Source of the DNA: Oscillibacter sp.
Lineage (GTDB): Bacteria > Bacillota > Clostridia > Oscillospirales > Oscillospiraceae
Assembly: GCA_017380995.1 (NCBI GenBank)
Contig: JAFOCY010000047.1
Coordinates: 1 to 13,372, forward strand
Reading direction: 5' to 3'
DNA: 13,372 nucleotides
The notes under the pieces are model-generated. The model was given only the letters and a program-made list of their open reading frames with translations. It did no database searches and was not told the origin of the DNA. A program made the translations under genes and the position numbers. This document shows, piece by piece, positions 1 through 6,959 of the stretch; within the stretch, counting starts at the first letter, position 1, and every line of letters begins with the position of its first letter.

Positions 1-333
1 TGCCAGGAAAGCTACTCCCCTTCTGAGATCCTATGGCTCCAGATGGGTTCTGCAGCCAATGGCCTTGACGGCGCCTACACAGATATGTATTGCCACGTTC
101 TCTCCCAGGCCCTCTTTTTTGATCCGGTGGAGTTCAGCAAGCAGCTTTCTACCGATGGTATCCCGGAGGAGACCATGTCCCTTGCCGTCTCCTTGGCCGC
201 CTATGACGCAGACTACTTCCCTATGGAAGAAGCAGCGGCGGTAAAAATCATTGAGGAAGCCTTAAACAGCGGGCTCTTTACGGAAAAACAGACCCAATGG
301 GCAGAGCGGCTGGTAAATGAGCTGACGGAATAA
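1..333 (+). CDS. C-terminal part of an unrecognised protein (5' end outside window)
   Basis: The reading frame is open from the first base of the window and stops with TAA at 331-333, giving 110 visible C-terminal residues. An internal ATG at 43 is not convincing as a start, because the frame continues upstream (residues CQESYSPSEILWLQ) and no ribosome binding site precedes it. The visible part is acidic, mostly helical in composition and rich in Ala, Glu and Leu. It has no membrane segment and no catalytic motif that I recognise, so I assign no function. It is the only plus-strand gene and it converges on ysxC, 33 nt away. A hairpin terminator follows directly after its stop, which supports it being a real, transcribed gene. 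Confidence 0.7.
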   Translation, partial: CQESYSPSEILWLQMGSAANGLDGAYTDMYCHVLSQALFFDPVEFSKQLSTDGIPEETMSLAVSLAAYDADYFPMEEAAAVKIIEEALNSGLFTEKQTQWAERLVNELTE

Positions 334-334
334 G

Positions 335-364
335 AAAAGGAACGGCATCTGCCGTTCCTTTTTT
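335..364. terminator. Bidirectional intrinsic terminator between convergent genes
   Basis: A 12-bp perfect stem (335-346 with 351-362) closes on the 4-nt loop ATCT. On the plus strand it runs into TTTT at 361-364, and on the minus strand into the A/T-rich tract after the arm AAAAGGAACGGC. It begins two bases after the stop of the plus-strand gene and lies 3' of the ysxC stop at 367, so it can end transcription from both sides. Confidence 0.85.
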
Positions 365-366
365 CC

Positions 367-978
367 TTATTCCGCTTTATTCCATTCCTCACAGGCAATG
401 TCGAGAAGACGCAGCAGGTCTTCCTTGCCCGCACCCTTCTCTGCGGAGAAGGGCAGCAGGATGTCCTCATCGGTAAGCTCCAGAGTCTCACGGATCAGCT
501 CCAGCGCAGGCTCCACCTGGCTCTTTTTCAGCTTATCCAGCTTATTGGCCACCACGATCTCGGGGCACCCGCTCTCACGGAACCAAGTGTGCATGGTGAT
601 ATCGTCCGCGGTGGGCTTATGGCGGATATCCACAATCAGGACACCCACGGTGATGCGGTCGGCTTCCTCCTGGAAATAGCTCTCCATCAACCGGCCCCAG
701 CGCTCCTTCTCGGCCCGGGAGACTTTGGCATATCCATAACCGGGAAGATCCACCAGATAGGCCCGGTTATCCACCTGGAAATAGTTCACCTGGGTGGTCT
801 TTCCGGGGCTCGCGCCCACATAGGCCAGATTCTTGCGGCCAAGAAGGCGGTTGATCACGGAGGACTTACCTACGTTGGACCGTCCCGCAAAAGCAAACTG
901 AGGCTTGCCGTCCCGAATAAAATTCTCGGGAGCAGCGGCAGAGCGGATAAACTCCGCTTTTTGAAAATTCAGGGACAT
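367..978 (-). CDS. ysxC: Ribosome biogenesis GTP-binding protein YsxC/EngB (YihA family)
   Basis: This is a small TrmE-Era-EngA-YihA-Septin class GTPase of 203 residues, a normal length for the family. Visible motifs are G1 GRSNVGKSS (residues 32-40), a switch I Thr pair in GKTT (59-62), G3 DLPG (77-80) followed by the family-typical YGYAKV, and G4 NKLD (145-148). Family members bind the 50S subunit and are needed for its late assembly, and they are essential in Bacillus subtilis and E. coli. The ATG at 978 follows an AAGGAAGG ribosome binding site. The gene begins 12 nt after the lon stop and is the last gene of the tig-clpP-clpX-lon-ysxC cluster, an arrangement close to that of B. subtilis. 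A terminator follows its stop. Confidence 0.96.
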   Translation of the reverse strand: MSLNFQKAEFIRSAAAPENFIRDGKPQFAFAGRSNVGKSSVINRLLGRKNLAYVGASPGKTTQVNYFQVDNRAYLVDLPGYGYAKVSRAEKERWGRLMESYFQEEADRITVGVLIVDIRHKPTADDITMHTWFRESGCPEIVVANKLDKLKKSQVEPALELIRETLELTDEDILLPFSAEKGAGKEDLLRLLDIACEEWNKAE

Positions 979-990
979 ACGTTCCTTCCT

Positions 991-3399
991 TTACTGTCTC
1001 AGCGCTGCATCTGCGTTCTCCCGCTTCATAGGGGCGAAGGCAGCCACGCTGGTTTTCTCTTCCCGCAGAGGGGAACCTACAAATACTTCGGCAAAGACCT
1101 GGTCAACCGTCTCAACAGGCACAAACCGCAGCGCCGCCCGGACCGTCTGGTCGATCTCCTCCAGGTCACGCTCATTGGCCTTGGGAATGAGGACCGTGGT
1201 GATGCCGTGGCGCTTGGCAGCCATAGTTTTCTCTTTCAGACCACCGATGGCCAGCACGCGGCCCCGTAAAGTAATTTCACCTGTCATGGCAATCCCCGCT
1301 TTGATTTTCCGATCCGTAAGAGCGGAGAGCAGGGCGGTAGCTATGGCGATACCGGCGGAGGGACCATCCTTGGGGACCGCTCCCTCAGGGAAGTGGACAT
1401 GGATATCCTTGGTCTTATAAAAGTCGGCAGGAATATCCAGCACAGCGGCCCGGCTGCGCAGACAGCTAAGCGCCGCCTGAACAGATTCCTTCATCACGTC
1501 GCCCAGGTTGCCGGTGAGCTCCAGTTTCCCGGAGCCATCCATCACATTGACTTCCACTTCCAGGATCTCGCCGCCGTGCTCGGTCCATGCAAGGCCGTTG
1601 ACAATGCCGACCTCCTCCTTGTCCGTGTGGAGATCAGAGGGATAGGGCTGGCAATCCAGGAGCTTGGGAAGCTCCTCTTCTGTAACGGTGATACGCTTTA
1701 CAGTTCCCACTAACAGACGCATATCGGCCTTTCGACAGATGGCGGCAAGGCGGCGCTCCAAAAGACGGACACCGGACTCCCGGGTATAATCGCGGATGAC
1801 AGCGCGTAATACGTCGTCGCTTACCCGCAGCGCGCCTTTCTTGATGCCGTGCTCTTCCATCTGCTTGGGAAGAAGGTGGCGGCGGGCGATCTGCAGCTTT
1901 TCCTCGTCCGTATAGCTGGAAAGGCGAATGACCTCCATGCGGTCCAGCAGGGGTCGGGGAATGGTATCTGTGGTGTTGGCGGTGGTGATGAACATGACCT
2001 TGCTCAGATCCACAGGGATCTCCAGGAAATGGTCCCGGAAGCTGTGGTTCTGCTCGCTGTCCAGCACTTCCAGCAATGCTGCGGCAGGGTCACCACGGTA
2101 ATCATTGCCCATTTTATCAATCTCATCCAGAAGCAGCAGGGGGTTCATGGAACCGCTGCGGCTGATGGCCTCGATGATACGGCCGGGCATGGAGCCTATG
2201 TAAGTTTTGCGGTGACCGCGAATATCCGCCTCGTCCCGCACACCGCCCAAAGAAAGACGGGCCAGCTTGCGGTTCAGGGCGGAAGCCACAGAAATGGCGA
2301 TGGAGGTCTTACCCACACCAGGAGGGCCAACGAGACAGATGATCTGCCCCTTCCCTTCCGGGTTCATCTGGCGAACCGCAATGGTCTCCAGAATACGTTC
2401 TTTCACCTTCTCAAGACCGAAATGTTCCTTCTCCAGGACCTTCCGGGCAGCATCCACATTGACGCGCTCCTTGGTGGTGGTATGCCAGGGCATCTCCAGG
2501 CAGACATCCAGATAGTTGCGGATGACCGCGGATTCAGCGCTGCCAAAGGGCTGCTTGGAAAGCTTCTTCACTTCCTTCAGAAGGTGCTTTTCATCATCTT
2601 CCTTCAGTTCCAATGCCTTGATCTTCTGGCGGTAGGTCTCGATCTCGTCATCCCCGTCATCGCCCTCACCCAGCTCGTTTTGAAGGACCCGGAGCTGAGT
2701 GCGCAGGATCTGCTCTTTCTGAGAGTGGGCCAGGGTCTCACGGACCTTGGCTTCAATCTCCCGCTCATAGCCCAGGACGTTGCACTCCCGGACCAGGATA
2801 TCATTGACCTTCCGCAAGCGGATATAGGGAGCCAGTTCCTCCAGGATCTCCTGCTTATCCATATGCCGCAAAGGCAGATTCTGGGCGATAAAGTCCGCCA
2901 GGAACCCAACTTCCCGGCAGTCCATCACCCGGGAAACCACCTCATCGGCCAGATTCCCGGTCAATTCCACATACTCGTGAAACTGGTTCCAGGTCTGGCG
3001 CAGCAGCGCCTCGGTGCGGGGGCTGGAACGGAAGGCCTCGGAGGGATCCTCCTCCGCCAGCAGCTCCACATTGGCCTGCAGAAAGGGTTCTGTCTGCCAC
3101 AGCCGGTTCATCCGGGCGCGATGGCGGCCCTCCACGATGACGCGGACTGTGGTGGGAGAAAATCTCAAGATCTGGACGATGTGGGACACGGTACCGATCT
3201 GATAGAGGTCTGCTTCCTTCGGCTCGGAAACGCCGATCTCCTTCTGGGTCACCAGAAAGATATCCTGGTCATTCTCCATGGCCCGCTCCAGGGCGGCAAT
3301 GGAGATGCGGCGCTCCACATCGAAGGTCAGGTTCATATGGGGGAAAACCGTGAGGCCCCGCAGGGCCAGCACGGGAATATTCATTGTAATCGCTTCCAT
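991..3399 (-). CDS. lon: ATP-dependent Lon protease (LonA type)
   Basis: This 802-residue protein is a full-length LonA. Residues 7 to about 200 form the N-terminal substrate-binding domain, and residues 205-290 a helical, coiled-coil-like linker. The AAA+ module has Walker A GPPGVGKT (358-365) and Walker B LLLLDEID (421-428). The C-terminal protease domain carries the catalytic Ser-Lys dyad, Ser681 in PKDGPSAG and Lys724 in GGLKEK, with the same spacing as in E. coli Lon. Lon acts in the cytoplasm as a hexamer and degrades misfolded and some regulatory proteins. The ATG at 3399 has an AAAGGA ribosome binding site about 9 nt upstream. A second in-frame ATG lies five codons later with a weaker site. 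lon is separated from clpX by a strong terminator-like hairpin, so it may have its own promoter or depend on read-through. The Lon-lineage paralogue lonB, found next to lonA in B. subtilis, is absent here. Confidence 0.97.
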   Translation of the reverse strand: MEAITMNIPVLALRGLTVFPHMNLTFDVERRISIAALERAMENDQDIFLVTQKEIGVSEPKEADLYQIGTVSHIVQILRFSPTTVRVIVEGRHRARMNRLWQTEPFLQANVELLAEEDPSEAFRSSPRTEALLRQTWNQFHEYVELTGNLADEVVSRVMDCREVGFLADFIAQNLPLRHMDKQEILEELAPYIRLRKVNDILVRECNVLGYEREIEAKVRETLAHSQKEQILRTQLRVLQNELGEGDDGDDEIETYRQKIKALELKEDDEKHLLKEVKKLSKQPFGSAESAVIRNYLDVCLEMPWHTTTKERVNVDAARKVLEKEHFGLEKVKERILETIAVRQMNPEGKGQIICLVGPPGVGKTSIAISVASALNRKLARLSLGGVRDEADIRGHRKTYIGSMPGRIIEAISRSGSMNPLLLLDEIDKMGNDYRGDPAAALLEVLDSEQNHSFRDHFLEIPVDLSKVMFITTANTTDTIPRPLLDRMEVIRLSSYTDEEKLQIARRHLLPKQMEEHGIKKGALRVSDDVLRAVIRDYTRESGVRLLERRLAAICRKADMRLLVGTVKRITVTEEELPKLLDCQPYPSDLHTDKEEVGIVNGLAWTEHGGEILEVEVNVMDGSGKLELTGNLGDVMKESVQAALSCLRSRAAVLDIPADFYKTKDIHVHFPEGAVPKDGPSAGIAIATALLSALTDRKIKAGIAMTGEITLRGRVLAIGGLKEKTMAAKRHGITTVLIPKANERDLEEIDQTVRAALRFVPVETVDQVFAEVFVGSPLREEKTSVAAFAPMKRENADAALRQ

Positions 3400-3407
3400 T
3401 GGTTAAG

Positions 3408-3424
3408 ATCCTTTCTTTAAGGAT
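3408..3424 (-). promoter_or_regulatory. Small hairpin covering the lon ribosome binding site
   Basis: The palindrome ATCCTT-N5-AAGGAT forms a 6-bp stem (3408-3413 with 3419-3424). In the minus-strand transcript the 3' arm contains most of the AAAGGAT ribosome binding site of lon, with the ATG 8 nt further on. It could damp lon translation. The stem is short and only moderately stable, so this is an inference from sequence alone. Confidence 0.4.
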
Positions 3425-3426
3425 GG

Positions 3427-3462
3427 GAAAAAGAGGAAGGGACACTTGGCGTCCCTTCCTCT
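3427..3462 (-). terminator. Intrinsic terminator after clpX, upstream of lon
   Basis: A 12-bp perfect stem (3432-3443 with 3451-3462), GC-rich near the loop and closed by a 7-nt loop, is followed on the minus strand by TTTT at 3431-3428. It lies 13 nt after the clpX stop and 32 nt before the lon ATG. The stem and U-tract have the form of a Rho-independent terminator. It would reduce clpX-to-lon read-through. Confidence 0.8.
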
Positions 3463-3475
3463 GATGGTAATGTGC

Positions 3476-4765
3476 TCAGGACGCCGGCTGATTTTTGCCG
3501 GTGTTCAGTTTCACGGAATAGTTGACTTTGTTTTCGTCATGCTCCAGAACAGGCTCTGCCTTTCCTTCCACGCACTCTTTGGTGATAGTCACCTTGGTGA
3601 TGGTGCGATCGGAAGGAATGTCAAACATGATTTGGGTCAGCAGGCCCTCCATCACGGCGCGCAGACCGCGGGCACCGATGTTGCGCTCGATGGCCTTGTC
3701 TGCAATGGCATCCAGGGCATCGGGCTCAAAGATCAGCTCTACCTCATCATAGCCCAGGAGCTTCTGATACTGCTTCACAAGGGCGTTCTTGGGCTCCTGG
3801 AGAATGCGCACCAGATCCTCCCGGCGCAAAGCATTCATAGAGGCAACAACGGGCAAACGGCCCACCAGTTCGGGGATCAGGCCGAACTTCAGGATGTCGT
3901 GAGGCTGCACCTCCCGGAGGATGCGGTCCATGTCCTTATCCTTTTTGCCCTGTACATTGGCGCCAAAGCCAATGCTCTTGCGGTCCAGGCGCTTTTCGAT
4001 GATCTTATCCAGTCCTTCGAAAGCACCACCGCAGATAAAGAGGATATTCTTGGTATCCACCTGGATGAACTCCTGGTGGGGATGCTTGCGGCCGCCCTGG
4101 GGCGGGACGTTTGCAACGGTACCCTCCACGATCTTCAGCAAGGCCTGCTGCACACCCTCGCCGGAAACGTCGCGGGTGATGGAGGTATTCTCGCTCTTGC
4201 GGGCGATCTTATCGATCTCATCCACATAGATGATACCGTGTTCTGCCCGTTCCACATCGAAATCCGCAGCCTGCAAAAGGCGCAGAAGGATGTTCTCCAC
4301 ATCATCACCCACATAGCCGGCTTCCGTCAGCGTGGTGGCATCTGCGATGGCAAAGGGGACCTTCAGCACTCGGGCCAGGGTCTGGGCAAAAAGGGTCTTG
4401 CCGGAGCCGGTGGGACCCAGGAGCAGGATGTTGCTCTTTTGAAGCTCCACATCCTCATCATTGCCGAAATAAATGCGCTTATAGTGGTTGTATACCGCCA
4501 CGGAAAGGGCAACTTTCGCCTCCTCCTGGCCGATCACATACTGATCCAGTACGTCTTTGATCTCCCGGGGAGTGGGCAGGTGGTCGGGCATCTCCTCCGC
4601 CATATCGGCGGAGTGATTTTCATATCCGTCATCCAGGATGCTCATGCACAGCTGAACACACTCGTCACAGATGCGCACGCCGGGTCCCTGGATCATGCGG
4701 TGGACCTGCTGCTCGTGCTTGCCGCAGAAGGAACACCGCAAAGACTTCTTGCCATCGTCGCTCAT
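3476..4765 (-). CDS. clpX: ATP-dependent Clp protease ATP-binding subunit ClpX
   Basis: This 429-residue protein has the full ClpX architecture. The N-terminal zinc-binding domain has four Cys ligands (Cys11, Cys14, Cys33, Cys36). The AAA+ core has Walker A GPTGSGKT (117-124), the pore loop GYVG (150-153), Walker B IIYVDEID (178-185) and sensor 2 GARGLR (364-369). The IGF tripeptide at 265-267 docks into the ClpP ring, so the protein should form a true ClpXP complex. ClpX unfolds tagged or specific substrates and feeds them to ClpP in the cytoplasm. The ATG at 4765 is preceded by GAGG and lies 19 nt after the clpP stop, which is consistent with co-transcription. A terminator follows the gene. 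Confidence 0.98.
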   Translation of the reverse strand: MSDDGKKSLRCSFCGKHEQQVHRMIQGPGVRICDECVQLCMSILDDGYENHSADMAEEMPDHLPTPREIKDVLDQYVIGQEEAKVALSVAVYNHYKRIYFGNDEDVELQKSNILLLGPTGSGKTLFAQTLARVLKVPFAIADATTLTEAGYVGDDVENILLRLLQAADFDVERAEHGIIYVDEIDKIARKSENTSITRDVSGEGVQQALLKIVEGTVANVPPQGGRKHPHQEFIQVDTKNILFICGGAFEGLDKIIEKRLDRKSIGFGANVQGKKDKDMDRILREVQPHDILKFGLIPELVGRLPVVASMNALRREDLVRILQEPKNALVKQYQKLLGYDEVELIFEPDALDAIADKAIERNIGARGLRAVMEGLLTQIMFDIPSDRTITKVTITKECVEGKAEPVLEHDENKVNYSVKLNTGKNQPAS

Positions 4766-4784
4766 GATCTTACCTCGTACTCGA

Positions 4785-5369
4785 TTATTCCTTGCCGGTA
4801 ATGATCTTATCGATCAAACCGAATTCCAGCGCCTCTTCCGCGCTCATGAAGTTATCCCGCTCGCAGGCGGCGGTAACATCCTCGATGGAGCGGCCGGTAT
4901 TCTCAGCCATAATGCGGTTCATGCGCTTCTTGATGGTCTCCAGTCGCTTGAGGTGGATGGCCATATCCGTGATCTGGCCCTGGGTACCGGCAGAGGGCTG
5001 GTGGATCATGATCTCAGCATTGGGCAGAGCAATGCGCTTGCCCTTAGCGCCGGCAGAAAGCAGGAATGCACCCATACTGGCAGCCATACCCACGCAGATG
5101 GTAGACACATCACACTTGATATACTGCATGGTATCGTAGATGGCCATGCCATCGGTGACAGAGCCGCCGGGGCTGTTGATATACAGCTGAATATCCTTAT
5201 CGGGATCCTGCGCCTCCAGGTAAAGGAGCTGGGCCACTACCAGGCTTGCCGTGGTGGCATTCACTTCCTCACCCAGGAAGATGATGCGGTCATTGAGCAG
5301 GCGGGAGAAAATGTCATAAGAACGCTCGCCGCGGTTCGTCTGCTCCACAACATAGGGAACTAAACTCAT
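4785..5369 (-). CDS. clpP: ATP-dependent Clp protease proteolytic subunit ClpP
   Basis: This is the serine protease ring subunit of ClpXP, 194 residues long as expected for ClpP. The catalytic triad is visible as Ser98 (GMAASMGA), His123 (MIHQPSAG) and Asp172 (ERDNF), which is the canonical numbering. I chose the ATG at 5369 (protein begins [10 protein letters not shown]) because GAGGAGG sits 8-9 nt upstream. The frame is open to an ATG at 5408, but a longer product would translate through that ribosome binding site and add residues not typical of ClpP. The gene lies between tig and clpX, 19 nt ahead of clpX. The 142-nt leader holds three hairpins and a possible extended -10 promoter. I see no CtsR heptad repeat (GGTCAAA type) there. 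Confidence 0.98.
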   Translation of the reverse strand: MSLVPYVVEQTNRGERSYDIFSRLLNDRIIFLGEEVNATTASLVVAQLLYLEAQDPDKDIQLYINSPGGSVTDGMAIYDTMQYIKCDVSTICVGMAASMGAFLLSAGAKGKRIALPNAEIMIHQPSAGTQGQITDMAIHLKRLETIKKRMNRIMAENTGRSIEDVTAACERDNFMSAEEALEFGLIDKIITGKE

Positions 5370-5401
5370 TGTAGAAAACCTCCTCATTCGTAAGGAAACA
5401 C

Positions 5402-5416
5402 AGGGCAAATGGCCCT
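5402..5416 (-). repeat. Small hairpin in the clpP leader
   Basis: The inverted repeat AGGGC-N5-GCCCT forms a 5-bp GC-rich stem just upstream of the clpP ribosome binding site region. It is the third and shortest of three stem-loops in the tig-clpP spacer. No U-tract follows, so it is not a terminator. Confidence 0.4.
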
Positions 5417-5422
5417 ATAAAC

Positions 5423-5459
5423 CATTCTCTCATGATACCACAGGCACCATGAGAGAATG
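5423..5459. repeat. Perfect 12-bp inverted repeat in the tig-clpP spacer (possible operator or leader stem-loop)
   Basis: The arms CATTCTCTCATG and CATGAGAGAATG (5423-5434 and 5448-5459) are perfect reverse complements separated by 13 nt. It is not the HrcA CIRCE element (TTAGCACTC-N9-GAGTGCTAA) and not a CtsR box. On the minus strand it is followed by GTTTATAGGG and not by a T-run, so terminator function is unlikely. The spacer and one arm contain TGGTATCAT, which resembles an extended -10 promoter (TGnTATAAT) for clpP. A repressor site over the promoter, or an RNA stem in the tig-clpP message, are both possible. Confidence 0.6.
5432..5440 (-). promoter_or_regulatory. Possible extended -10 promoter for clpP
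   Basis: On the minus strand the sequence reads TGGTATCAT: TG, one base, then a hexamer matching TATAAT in five of six positions. No good -35 lies 16-18 bp upstream, so it would rely on the extended -10. The same nine bases occur in the rplS promoter at 12889-12897, which adds some support. It would place the clpP start site about 55-60 nt upstream of the ATG. Confidence 0.35.
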
Positions 5460-5467
5460 TGTCGAAT

Positions 5468-5502
5468 CTGTAAAATATCAGAAAAGAAGATATTTTAAGC
5501 AG
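5468..5502 (-). repeat. AT-rich stem-loop 3' of tig
   Basis: The arms TAAAATATC and GATATTTTA (5471-5479 and 5489-5497) give a 9-bp stem with a 9-nt loop. CTG/CAG at 5468-5470 and 5500-5502 extend it past a 2-nt bulge. It lies 9 nt after the tig stop. No T-run follows it on the minus strand, so it is more likely a 3'-end stabilising or processing structure than a strong terminator. Confidence 0.45.
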
Positions 5503-5511
5503 AGGACTCCA

Positions 5512-6864
5512 TTACTCGGCGTCCTTCTCGGTCTCCTTCTCAGCTTCCTTTTCAGCCTTCTTGGTGGTCTTCTTGGTGGTCTTGCGGGCCTTCTTGGCCT
5601 TGGCGGAAGAAGTCACGACCTCGATGGCCTTACGGCTGATCAGCTCGTCGCGGACCTGCTCATCGTTGAGGTACTTCTTGACCATCTCGATGTCCATGCT
5701 GTACTGCTCGGCCATGTGCTGATACTCAGCCTCCACCTCTTCATCGGAAACGGTGATGTTCTCAGCCTTGATGATAGCGCCCATAGCAAGATCCATGCGC
5801 ACCTGACGCATAGCGGGCTCCTTGGCCTCCTCAAGGAGAGAAGCCTCCTCGGTGCCGGTCATCTTCAGGTACTCGTCATAGGGAATGCCCTGCTGAGCCA
5901 GCTGCATCTTGAAGTTGTCGATGAACTGCTTGGCCTGAGTCTCGATCATAGCATCGGGGATCTCAACGGTCAGGTTCTCGGCGACCTGCTCCATCAGAGC
6001 GTCCTGGAAAGCCTGCTCAATGGCCTTCTCCTGCTCCTGGGCGATCTTCTTCTCCAGGTCGGCCTTCAGCTCGTCCAAGGTGTCAAACTCGGAAACATCC
6101 TTGGCGAACTCGTCGTCCAGCACAGGGATCTCCTTCTCCTTGACCTCGTTGACCTTCACCTTGAAGACAACAGCCTTACCGGCAAGCTCAGGAGTGTACT
6201 GCTCAGGGAAGGTGATGTCCAGGTCCTTCTCCTCGCCGGCCTTCATGCCGATGACCTGCTCCTCAAAGCCGGGGACGAACTGGCCGGAACCCAGCTCCAG
6301 GCTGTGGTTCTCGCCCTTGCCGCCCTCGAAGGGAACACCCTCCAGGAAGCCCTCAAAGTCGATCACAGCGGTATCGCCCAGCTTGGCCTCGCGGTCAACG
6401 GACACCAGACGGGTCTGGCGCTCAGCGATGGTGTTCAGACGGTCAGCAACGTCCTCCTCGGCGACCTTGACCTCGCCCTTCACAGCGGACAGGCCCTTGT
6501 ACTCACCCAGGGTGACCTCGGGATAAACGGGAACGATAGCGGTAAAGGTGAAGCCTTCCACAGTGCACTCGCCGAGCATATCCACCTCGGGATAGCCCAC
6601 GACCTGCAGCTCCTTCTCCTTCAAAGCAGCCTCATAGGCCTCGGGGAAAGCAATATTGATGGCCTCCTCGAAGAACACCTCAACACCATACATCTTCTCG
6701 ATCATCTTACGAGGGGCCTTGCCGGGACGGAAGCCCTGGATGTTGATGTTCTTGCGCATCTTCACATATGCCTTTTCGATTGCAGCCTCAAACTCAGCAG
6801 CGCTGACCTCGATGGTCAGAGCAACGCGGCTCTTTTCGATTTTTTCACAGGTTTTGACAGTCAT
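5512..6864 (-). CDS. tig: Trigger factor (ribosome-associated chaperone and peptidyl-prolyl isomerase)
   Basis: This 450-residue protein has the three trigger-factor domains. The N-terminal ribosome-binding domain carries the signature GFRPGKAP (44-51), which docks on L23 at the tunnel exit. An FKBP-type isomerase domain covers about residues 155-245 and contains GDTAVIDFEG and the GSGQFVPGFEEQVIGM segment. The helical C-terminal substrate-binding arms follow. I chose the ATG at 6864 (MTVKTCEKIE) because GGAGGAG lies 8 nt upstream. An in-frame ATG at 6885 would precede that site and add seven residues. The protein ends with an unusual tail (about 421-450) made almost only of Lys, Ala, Thr and Glu. 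Codon use is strongly biased to GAG, AAG and CTG-type codons, which suits a highly expressed gene. It heads the proteolysis cluster. Confidence 0.97.
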   Translation of the reverse strand: MTVKTCEKIEKSRVALTIEVSAAEFEAAIEKAYVKMRKNINIQGFRPGKAPRKMIEKMYGVEVFFEEAINIAFPEAYEAALKEKELQVVGYPEVDMLGECTVEGFTFTAIVPVYPEVTLGEYKGLSAVKGEVKVAEEDVADRLNTIAERQTRLVSVDREAKLGDTAVIDFEGFLEGVPFEGGKGENHSLELGSGQFVPGFEEQVIGMKAGEEKDLDITFPEQYTPELAGKAVVFKVKVNEVKEKEIPVLDDEFAKDVSEFDTLDELKADLEKKIAQEQEKAIEQAFQDALMEQVAENLTVEIPDAMIETQAKQFIDNFKMQLAQQGIPYDEYLKMTGTEEASLLEEAKEPAMRQVRMDLAMGAIIKAENITVSDEEVEAEYQHMAEQYSMDIEMVKKYLNDEQVRDELISRKAIEVVTSSAKAKKARKTTKKTTKKAEKEAEKETEKDAE

Positions 6865-6885
6865 TATGTTTACTCCTCCGTTCAA

Positions 6886-6902
6886 ATCGGCTCCTGGCCG
6901 AT
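6886..6902 (-). promoter_or_regulatory. Hairpin in the tig 5' untranslated region
   Basis: ATCGGC-N5-GCCGAT forms a 6-bp stem ending just upstream of the GGAGGAG ribosome binding site of tig. It leaves the ribosome binding site itself free. It may protect the 5' end of the message. No riboswitch fold is recognisable. Confidence 0.4.
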
Positions 6903-6912
6903 GCGAAATATA

Positions 6913-6941
6913 ATTTTATCAGAATAATTTCAAAAAATCCA
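6913..6941 (-). promoter_or_regulatory. Probable promoter for tig
   Basis: On the minus strand an extended -10, TGATAAAAT (TG, one base, TAAAAT; 6913-6921), lies in the AT-rich 89-nt gap upstream of tig. A weak -35-like TGGATT sits 17 bp further upstream (6936-6941). A second reading, TTGAAA (6928-6933) with TATATT (6907-6912), has only a 15-bp spacer and is less likely. A promoter here would start the tig-clpP-clpX unit. Confidence 0.5.
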
Positions 6942-6959
6942 GTCTTTTTTCAATTATTC
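6922..6959 (-). repeat. AT-rich imperfect palindrome over the phosphoesterase stop and tig promoter
   Basis: AATTATTC at 6952-6959 pairs with GAATAATT at 6922-6929, and TTTTTT at 6945-6950 pairs with AAAAAA at 6932-6937, leaving a 7-nt loop. This gives about 14 A-T-dominated pairs. It may be a weak terminator for the upstream operon. It overlaps the proposed -35 region of tig. Confidence 0.35.

Noticed and set aside
5370..5408. A longer ClpP starting at the ATG at 5408.
   Set aside because: The extra 13 residues would be translated through the GAGGAGG ribosome binding site, and the shorter form gives canonical catalytic numbering (98, 123, 172).
5370..5511. A CtsR or HrcA (CIRCE) operator upstream of clpP.
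   Set aside because: I see no GGTCAAA heptad repeats and no TTAGCACTC-N9-GAGTGCTAA. The inverted repeat present has a different sequence and spacing.
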